From Gonatopus flavifemur (taxonomy: Eukaryota; Arthropoda; Insecta; Hymenoptera; Dryinidae): a DNA stretch of 64,000 bases. The stretch is from positions 3,946,501 to 4,010,500 of the forward strand of contig JAFFJZ010000013.1 of assembly GCA_018340375.1 (NCBI GenBank). Reading direction: 5' to 3'. This document shows, one piece after another, positions 56,993-64,000 of the stretch (positions are counted from its first letter, which is position 1; every line of letters begins with the position of its first letter). The translations under genes and the position numbers were made by a program. The notes beneath the pieces are model-generated. The model made no database searches. It was not told the origin of the DNA and worked only from the letters and a program-made list of their open reading frames with translations.

Positions 56993-57734
56993 TCATTTGA
57001 AAAATGCAATTTCCCTTTTGTATATGTCTATTCTTGAAGATGGATAACGATCACATAATTCTTTCACAAGTTCCAAAGAATTTATCAATATTCTATTTTT
57101 GTCGCATTTATGATTGATATCTTTGATTCCGTGTTTGTTCGACAAAAAGGTTCCCATATGGAAACTAATAACAAGTATCAACATGACCATAATTTTTTTA
57201 TTACATTCCCAAATGCCGTATACATTTCCTTTGAAGCCTGTTTTGATAAAGTTCATGCTCAGCCTACTTTCACCTAGATAAACTGGTAACCCAAAGGTAA
57301 ATGAAACAACTTGAACAATATCAAAACGTGTGCGAATGGAAAATTGAAACATTTTTTAACGTTCTCTGGGCATGAATTTGTTTCAATTCTTGTTTAGTAC
57401 AGCTTTGACCACGTTCATGTGAACTTTCATTTCCACCAAGCAGACCAAACTTTGTAAGTGATACTTCATCCTCATATACCATTGTGGAAATATGAACGAA
57501 GGAAAATACAACTGAAAAATGAAGTCATGTTTATAAGAACCTAAGAATATTTATTATTTCTTCAGTAATGTTAAACGGTTCGGAAATATATGGTATTCTC
57601 CTCAACAACACTGAAATATTAGAAGACATTGATGAATTCCAAAAAGTAAATAGTAAAATTCCATGCTCGACTTTCGGAAATTTCATGTTTTCTTCCCAAC
57701 TTTTAATATGTATTATGAATTTTTTATTCTCCAT
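56993..57734 (-). other. Two unidentified minus-strand ORFs
   Basis: ORFs at 57352-56993 (119 codons; contains LPVYLGESRL and the hydrophobic stretch IMVMLILVISFHMGTF) and 57734-57531 (67 codons) lie in tandem on the same strand and have non-repetitive composition. They could be exons of one gene or chance ORFs in AT-rich DNA. I do not recognise either. Confidence 0.2.
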
Positions 57735-57978
57735 TAGTAAATATGTTTACTAAGACCCTATCAAATATTCTTAGATCCTTTTGGAAATCACTATAAGTTC
57801 GGCCACATTTTTCTCCGTGTATAAGTATATGCCAAGTTATGCCAAAAATGACCGCAAAACGTGTGTGTACTTGATGTTTCATGAATATTGTGCTACCCTT
57901 GTAATCATCAGTATTTGGATGTGAACATTTTCAATTGATACGTTTCTTCCGTATATCGGTCACGTTCTGTATCAAGAA

Positions 57979-58218
57979 TACACGGAGAACAAAGGTGTAC
58001 TAGAAAGTACCATACTTTATAGAGTTTGAGCGTTACTCTTGTCCACATCAAATTATTCACGTGGAAATATCTACAAAAGTGCCATACTTGTCCGGACTTT
58101 TCTGAAGAAGTATAGTACTTTTGTAGATATTTTCACATACATAATTTGATGTGGACAAGAGTAACGCTCGAACTCTATTAGGCATGGTACTTTTGAGTAC
58201 ACCTTTTTCCTCCGTGTA
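57979..58218. mobile_element. MITE with TACACGGAG ends
   Basis: TACACGGAGAACAAAGGTGTAC is mirrored by GTACACCTTTTTCCTCCGTGTA, and GAGCGTTACTCTTGTCCACA pairs with TGTGGACAAGAGTAACGCTC. About 240 bp. The CACGGAGAAA border resembles that of 26406-26777. Confidence 0.85.
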
Positions 58219-58839
58219 TGACGCAGACCTACTGAATAATCAGGGTTGAAAATTATTCAATTAACGTTAAATGAACAATCAAAATTTTTTCCAATCAATA
58301 AATCAATTAGGTTGATTGAGAATTATTCAATCATAACTAGAAAGAGAGGTCCTCCCGACTTTCATTGTTCTATCTGTTCACGGCGAGTCTTGCTCTGAAG
58401 ACGAGACCATCTTGCAACAGTGTTTCAATATAAAATTCTCACTGCAGTAGTATATGCTCTAAGGAAAGGAATTCCTAAAATTAATTATTATCACAACTAA
58501 GTGGTTGAATGTTTTAGCTACTCATATAGTTATTATGACGGATTGATCAGGTAACACACCTAACTAGTTAGTTGAAATAATAATTTTTCACAAGCGCATA
58601 TGGACCCATATCGATTAGTTGATTCAACTACTCGTTATTTCCGTGCAGTTTCGGATGAAGCTCATTGCTTGGAATCAAGAATAGTACATTGTGTACCAAG
58701 TACCTCATTGTTTGGAATCAAAAATAGTACATTGTGTAGTCGCGTGCACCAAAGACCCGTGAACTGTAGACCAGTACTGAAAACATCGCGCGAGGCATTG
58801 AAGGCTTTACTTCCACGGCGGACACAGTACTTTATGTAA

Positions 58840-59690
58840 CAAAGTACGATTCGCAAGTGTTTGACGTGCGAGGGTGAGTGAATTTCAACGTCTAGGATGT
58901 TAATGAACACATTTGTCTACAGTGTGGCATCTCCATCACTGATTTCCCCCCAGTCGCGGAAAACACCGTTTTTACGCCTTGAGGCGCGTATGAAAACACC
59001 TCAAAATCGTCCCTCATTAGAAAGAATATTTTTTTCAATGTTCTCTTGTTACATTCTTGAAGGAATCGTTTATTGATGCTGGCAATTCCAAATTGTTGAA
59101 GATAAGAATAATTTTTATTGTTTTCGTTTGAGTCTTGAATTCACCTCTAGTTGTCACTTTTCGTAAGGAGTTATTATGGAAGATTGGAGCGAGTGGAATG
59201 ATTAGTTAGAAACTACTTTGTTACAAAAACGTGTACCAGTTTGATGTGTTTCAAGCAATCATTGGTATATCGACTCGCTATGCTCGCGCGGTAAACTTCA
59301 CGTGCGTCGGGAATTTTCGTTTTCTCCTACTCGATGCACACTGTACTTTTATTGTCACAGTTCAAAACGAGGTGTCACAGCTAAGCTTCAGCTAATTCAA
59401 AGGAGGACACCAGGGTGACTGATCATTTCCGAAAAACTACTTTGTCATTTTTTTTTCGGAAGAAGTAAGGTACAGGGAAAAAGAAACTTTGCGGCTGTAT
59501 CAGACATACATTGGAGTGTATAAAAATACCGTTATCTGAATGAAAAAACAACAAAATGGCGGTAGCAGTAGCACGACTAGTTTTTGCCCGAGTATTCCCG
59601 CGGCACGCAGTATAACTATCGTATACTTGATCCTTGAACAAAAAGTAGAATATTTTCGTCATATATATCAGTTTCAGCAGAGGAGGACTT
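58840..59690. other. No gene recognised
   Basis: No ORF with recognisable features. The 131-codon minus ORF at 59423-59818 overlaps the hairpin repeats that follow and lacks motifs. Confidence 0.35.
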
Positions 59691-59705
59691 GAGTTTTTTT
59701 CGATT

Positions 59706-60350
59706 GATTGACTGGATCCCAGCTTACCATCCAAGTAAATATTTTTTCTGTAAGATTTCTCCGAACTGAATTTATGAAACGGTTTGAAATTTTCAGGGAA
59801 TGATCTTTGATACTCCATCTGTCGCGGTACAGAGCCCGAATTTCAAATTTTCGAAACAAATTCTCTTTTACCAACTGAGAAAAAAAGTTTCCCGAAATTT
59901 GAAATTCGGACTCTGTACCACCATAGATAGAGTATCAAAGATTATTTCCTGAAAATTTCAGACCGTTCTAAAAATTCAGTACGGAGAAATCTTACATGAA
60001 AAATGTTCACTCGGGTGGTAACTTGATATCTCCAGAAGGGGGCACCAGCGCACCATGCGAGTAAAGATTTTGTCTGCAAAATTTCTCTGAATCAAATTTA
60101 TGAAGCAGTCTGAGATTTTCAAAGAATAATATTTGATACTTCACGAATTACGGTACAGAGCCCGAATTGCAAATCGATCAAAAATTTTCTTCCTCAATCG
60201 GGAAAAGGAATTTTTTCTCCGAAATTCAAAATTCGGGTCCTGTATCGCAATTCATGAAGTATCAGAAATTATCCCCTGAAAATTTCAGACTGTTTCATGA
60301 ATTCAGTGCGGAGAAATCTTACTTGGATGGTATACGCTGTTATCTCCTTA
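59706..60350. repeat. Two adjacent hairpin repeats related to 52169-52467
   Basis: Units at about 59715-60035 and 60045-60350 each contain ATGATCTTTGATACT...GGTACAGAGCCCGAATT and its mirrored GGACTCTGTACC...AGTATCAAAGATT, with CCATCCAAGTAAA / TGAATTCAGTNCGGAGAAATCTTAC borders. Same family as 33105-33425. Confidence 0.75.
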
Positions 60351-60964
60351 ACAATAATCAAAAATACATCGGTTCTTATTCTGAAATTTTTTGTTAAAGA
60401 ATCGACATTTTTTCAAACTCTTCTCTAAATTCTTGTTTTTGGATTTTTCAAATTGAAAAAAAAAAATTTTTTTGGACTTCTCTGCTGAAGGTAACATATT
60501 CAATGAAAATATTTCATTTTTGAGTCTAGGATCGAGTATTCGACAGTTCTCCTGAATACCGCTCTGGTAAGAACCGGTTGTATTAGCTGCAGCCATTTTG
60601 TTTGTTTCTTCTCATGTAAACATTCTTTACATACTCCAGTGTATGTCTGATATAGCCCAAAAGTTGTTATATCTCTATACCTTTCTTCCTCCTATACAAA
60701 GAAGAAAAGAAACAAAGTGGGCATTCAAAAATGGTCAATCATCCTGGTGCCTTCCCTTAATTCTGATGAACCGTTTTCAATTGTTCTTTTCTAGGAAGGA
60801 TCTTCCCCCAGAATTGTTACCTTGCCTATAATCCAACAACTCATGCCTAAAAATGATCAACCTATATTGTTGAAAGTTATTCATTTTTTATCAAAGTCAC
60901 AAACTATATGTATAATCATACATTTAATTTACCATAATGGAGAAAATTCCAAAACAAATCAACA

Positions 60965-61513
60965 TTGAGTGATAATTCACTACATTTTGCTGTATGTTTT
61001 CAGAATCACTTGAAAAAGCGGAAGATCGAATGCGCGAAGAACGCCGTAAAATTCCTCCGAAACATTTACTTCAAGACGTGTCTGAAACCGAAACCGATGG
61101 ATCTAGTGAGCCGAAAAAGAACAAACTGGATGAAAATGGAATCCTCAAAAAGTCTGCTATCTGCTCTCGCTGACAATTCGAATGAAAAATCTGAAAGTCA
61201 GCTGAGGAGAAACAAACTGGATGAAAATAAAAACCTCAAAATGTCAGCAAGTTTGGAAAACAAGATATCTCCTCTCGTTGGAATTTCGAATGAAGAATCT
61301 GTAAGTGAACCGGAAAAGAACAAACTGAATGAAAATAAAAACTTCAAAAAATCAGCTATTTCAGAAAATAAGATGTCTGCTCTTGCTGACAATTCGAAAA
61401 AAGAATCTGTGAGTACAAAAAAAGCTTTCCACAGTATTATTGGTATTGTATTGAGTATTCAGTCAGTCATTAGTGAACATTTTTTGACAAAGTATCCTCA
61501 TCAAAGTTTGTGA
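60965..61513 (+). CDS. Unidentified ORF with ~38-residue internal repeats
   Basis: I do not recognise this protein. A TTTCAG acceptor at about 61003 precedes an open stretch (ESLEKAEDRMREERRK) in a different frame, leading to SETETDGSSEPKKNKLDEN. The annotated frame carries the following copies, NKLDENKNLKMSA...ALADNSNEKSES and NKLNENKNFKKSAISENKMSA. The repeats thus cross a frame change near 61130-61150, so the exon is either frameshifted or mobile-derived. The product is lysine-, asparagine- and serine-rich and probably disordered. Confidence 0.35.
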   Translation: MSDNSLHFAVCFQNHLKKRKIECAKNAVKFLRNIYFKTCLKPKPMDLVSRKRTNWMKMESSKSLLSALADNSNEKSESQLRRNKLDENKNLKMSASLENKISPLVGISNEESVSEPEKNKLNENKNFKKSAISENKMSALADNSKKESVSTKKAFHSIIGIVLSIQSVISEHFLTKYPHQSL

Positions 61514-61669
61514 TTTCACTCGAAAAAGTCCCATGAGATTCCAGTAATCAAGGGACAACTAGGAATTATTGTTGAAACTCTTATTCTGCGCCCTGTCAAA
61601 TTTTTAGTGAATTTTCCTCCAAACTATCGGAGAATTCACTCATTCTTAAGGGAAAACGAGCGGTAATTT

Positions 61670-62240
61670 GGACCTCTCTTTCTATTGTATAGGCGTGTCC
61701 TTTTCTAACCGACGGCGACGTGCCGCGATTGCAACGCTCGTATCCCCTTAAGATGATACGAGCGTTTCTTTGGACTTCTCTTTCTATCTTATAGGCGTGT
61801 TCTTCTCTAACCGATGTGCACTGATGTAACGCTCATATCTTAAAAGCCATGGAGTCTTCGGAGAAACGGATGAAGTTCCGCTATGTACTTTCTGAATAAC
61901 TAAGCAATAAATACGAATTTCAAATATGTGATGATAAAGTAAATTGGTGAACTTGGGCTTTGAATATCAAATTGGAACTGCAAATGATTCCTCAATATCA
62001 TGCAAATGATTACCATATATACATACTAACCTACAGGTGTGAATAATTTACATAACTTGTTTTCTCGCGTTTAGGAATCACTTTAGACTTTGAATTTATA
62101 TTCAAAGCATGATCCAAGCAATGCACTTCACTGCTGCATATTTGAAATTTGTGATCATTGCTTGGTTATTGAAAAACTATGTAGCAGAGTTTCATCCACC
62201 TTCTGATGATCCAAGGCCTTCAAGAGGATACGAGCGCATA
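61670..62240. repeat. TTAA-type MITE fragments (GGATACGAGCG / AAGCCATGGAG ends)
   Basis: CGCTCGTATCCCCTTAAGATGATACGAGCG at about 61735-61765 joins two units at a TTAA, as in 51870-52635. From 61848, AAAAGCCATGGAGTC starts a second hairpin whose right side ends near CCAAGGCCTTCAAGAGG (62210-62226), related to 37768-38148. Confidence 0.6.
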
Positions 62241-62299
62241 GGTGACTCGATTTGGTGGAAATTTTTTTCAGACAAAAATACTGTGAATTGAACGCATAA

Positions 62300-64000
62300 A
62301 AAGGTCTGAAATGTACAGGAATGAGCTTTCGAAGGTTCATCTAGGCCTGCACAGAGCCGGAATTTTTAATTTCGAGGAACAAAATTTTTTCCTCAGTCTG
62401 TAAAAAAAAATACTAAATCGAAAGCTCTTGAAAAGAAGATTTGAATGATGTATCGCAGACAACACTGGGGCGTTTTGGAGACATTCACAAAACGTACTCC
62501 GTTGCAAACGAAACGTTTCCGAGACGTTTAGTGAGGTTTTGAAAAGGTCGCATGTATGTTTTCGAAACGTGAAAATGCCTTGGATGGATTTATTCACATC
62601 CCCACAAAACGTTATGAGCACACCCTGTGGAAAAGAACCAATACAAACCGAAAGGCCAAATCCTATGGGAATCAATGAGATCTTATCGGTTTCTATGCGG
62701 TTTTTGTCACGGTACTTAAGGGTTTCCATAAGATTCTATGAGGAATTCGATGTTCTATTGGTTCCTATTGGTATGATTTGGAATTCCTGATAAGTACTGA
62801 TAGACACAAAATATCGTATCGGTTTCTATGTGGTTTTCGTCACGGTACCCATTGGAATTTATTAGAATCTATCGGATTTTTCCAACAGGGCATGTTGAAT
62901 TAGTCTTCGTGAATCATCAAATTGATTACATTCCTGCAGATATTTTTATGTGAAACAAATCCTAAATCAATTATATGCAAGTAAAATAATCTTTTGTGTA
63001 ATAAATTACATGTATAATCGTGTAAAGTGCTGAATTTGGTGAAAGATAATTCGACTATAGAACGCATTCTAATATCTTTGTTTTACTCTCTACAATACGT
63101 GTATTTTCATGGTTCTTAATGTTGTACGGTAAGAATGAGTTTATTTTCTGATGAACAATGTGGTTTTATCATCGTTGGATGGATTAATCATGTGTCAAAC
63201 TTTGAAAATGGATGATTTGTAGGTCAGCGGAGGTCAGCCACAAAATAAGGAGTTTTCATGAATCATATAAATGTTTCGAGAATGTAGGTTTTCAAAATGT
63301 TTTGAGAACGTAGTTGTTGGAATTAGAGGTCGCGAAACCAAGGAGAGGTTTCTAAAACGTTTTGGCAACTGACGGTGCTGTCTAAGATGCAAGTCGATTG
63401 CATGATGTTTTCCACTCTCACCTTTTTGCAAATGATCGTCTGTAGGTTACGGTAACCTTCAACTCCATCTGATTCTCTCCGATGTACATCTATACAGTTG
63501 ACCGCTAGCTTCTCACGCCCCTAGTGGACTCACTGTGAACTTACAGATGTGTGCTTCAATTTTGATACGTTTTTTGGAGCCAAAGATTCAGCAGACCTGT
63601 ACATATGACCGTGGTCCCACGATTTTCTGTGTCCACCCTTAGGAAAAGTTTCGAACAAATTCGCGGAGATGTTTTCACATTGTTCACCAAACTGAATAGC
63701 ATAATTGCCCACTGAAAGTAAAAAATTGTCACCTGCTCCATTAGTCTCACGAATTTGGATCGAATCATCGGATTGGACTCGGTCAATTCAATATTTCCTC
63801 GGTTTAAGACTTTTTTTCCCCTCAGTGTAAGGGGGTTCCATATGCGCATATGGATCCATCTTAGTAGCTCCAACTACTTATTTTTTTACGTGTATAAATT
63901 TGTGCATCTGAGGTACGATGATTCCATGCTGTTGAAGCACGGGATTTTCCATTCTATTTTCGTTAGAATTTATTCTCCTTGCATGAACATTTCATTCGTA
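62300..64000. other. No gene recognised
   Basis: AT-rich DNA with short ORFs lacking motifs. Scattered CCTATGGGAATC / TCTATGCGGTTTTTGTCACGGTAC repeats occur at about 62660-62870, and GAAACGTTTNCGAGACG units at 62470-62560. Confidence 0.4.

Overview
This is a eukaryotic, AT-rich, intron-containing nuclear sequence. The mix of elements (Penelope, BEL/Pao, errantivirus-type env, mariner, PIF-Harbinger, Transib, hAT-like, CACTA, and many short palindromic MITEs) points to an arthropod, most likely an insect; the species cannot be fixed from the sequence. I found no host gene I can name. Almost everything recognisable is a transposable element or a remnant of one, often nested.

Layout. 1-7.1 kb: a decayed Penelope-like retroelement (coding part about 1.98-4.40 kb) between long direct repeats, followed by degenerate ~190-bp repeats with a conserved stem-loop. 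8.3-11.2 kb: a non-LTR reverse transcriptase on the minus strand, split by a complete 1291-bp mariner (9280-10570). 11.27-13.34 kb: a minus-strand env pseudogene of errantivirus/baculovirus-F type with five in-frame stops. 14.34-23.86 kb: a hAT-like element with a perfect 8-bp target duplication, whose transposase exon is split at 16.05/21.71 kb by a 5662-bp Transib/RAG1-like transposon. 24.2-28.8 kb: foldback and MITE sequence, then gene-free DNA. 29.1-30.8 kb: a broken CACTA transposase, abutting a ~1.9-kb near-palindrome (30.85-32.73 kb). 35.4-44.8 kb: a 9.4-kb PIF-Harbinger element with an apparently intact three-exon transposase and a divergent MADF-domain partner. 44.9-46.8 kb: a truncated BEL/Pao gag-protease. 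48.6-64 kb: repeat-rich DNA with MITE families (TTAA-flanked, 8-bp-TSD and TA-flanked) and a few unidentified ORFs.

Most notable is the inner transposon at 16048-21709. Its ends begin CACAGTG, identical to the V(D)J recombination-signal heptamer. It sits in a perfect 5-bp duplication (TGCCG). It carries an uninterrupted two-exon RAG1-core-like transposase in which counterparts of RAG1 D600, D708, E962 and the zinc-binding C727/C730/H937/H942 can all be placed. Removing it with one TSD copy restores the surrounding transposase frame exactly, so insertion was clean and probably recent. No RAG2-like gene is visible. The Harbinger element likewise looks like a two-gene autonomous unit (transposase plus DNA-binding protein, divergently placed). 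The other elements carry stops, frameshifts or truncations.
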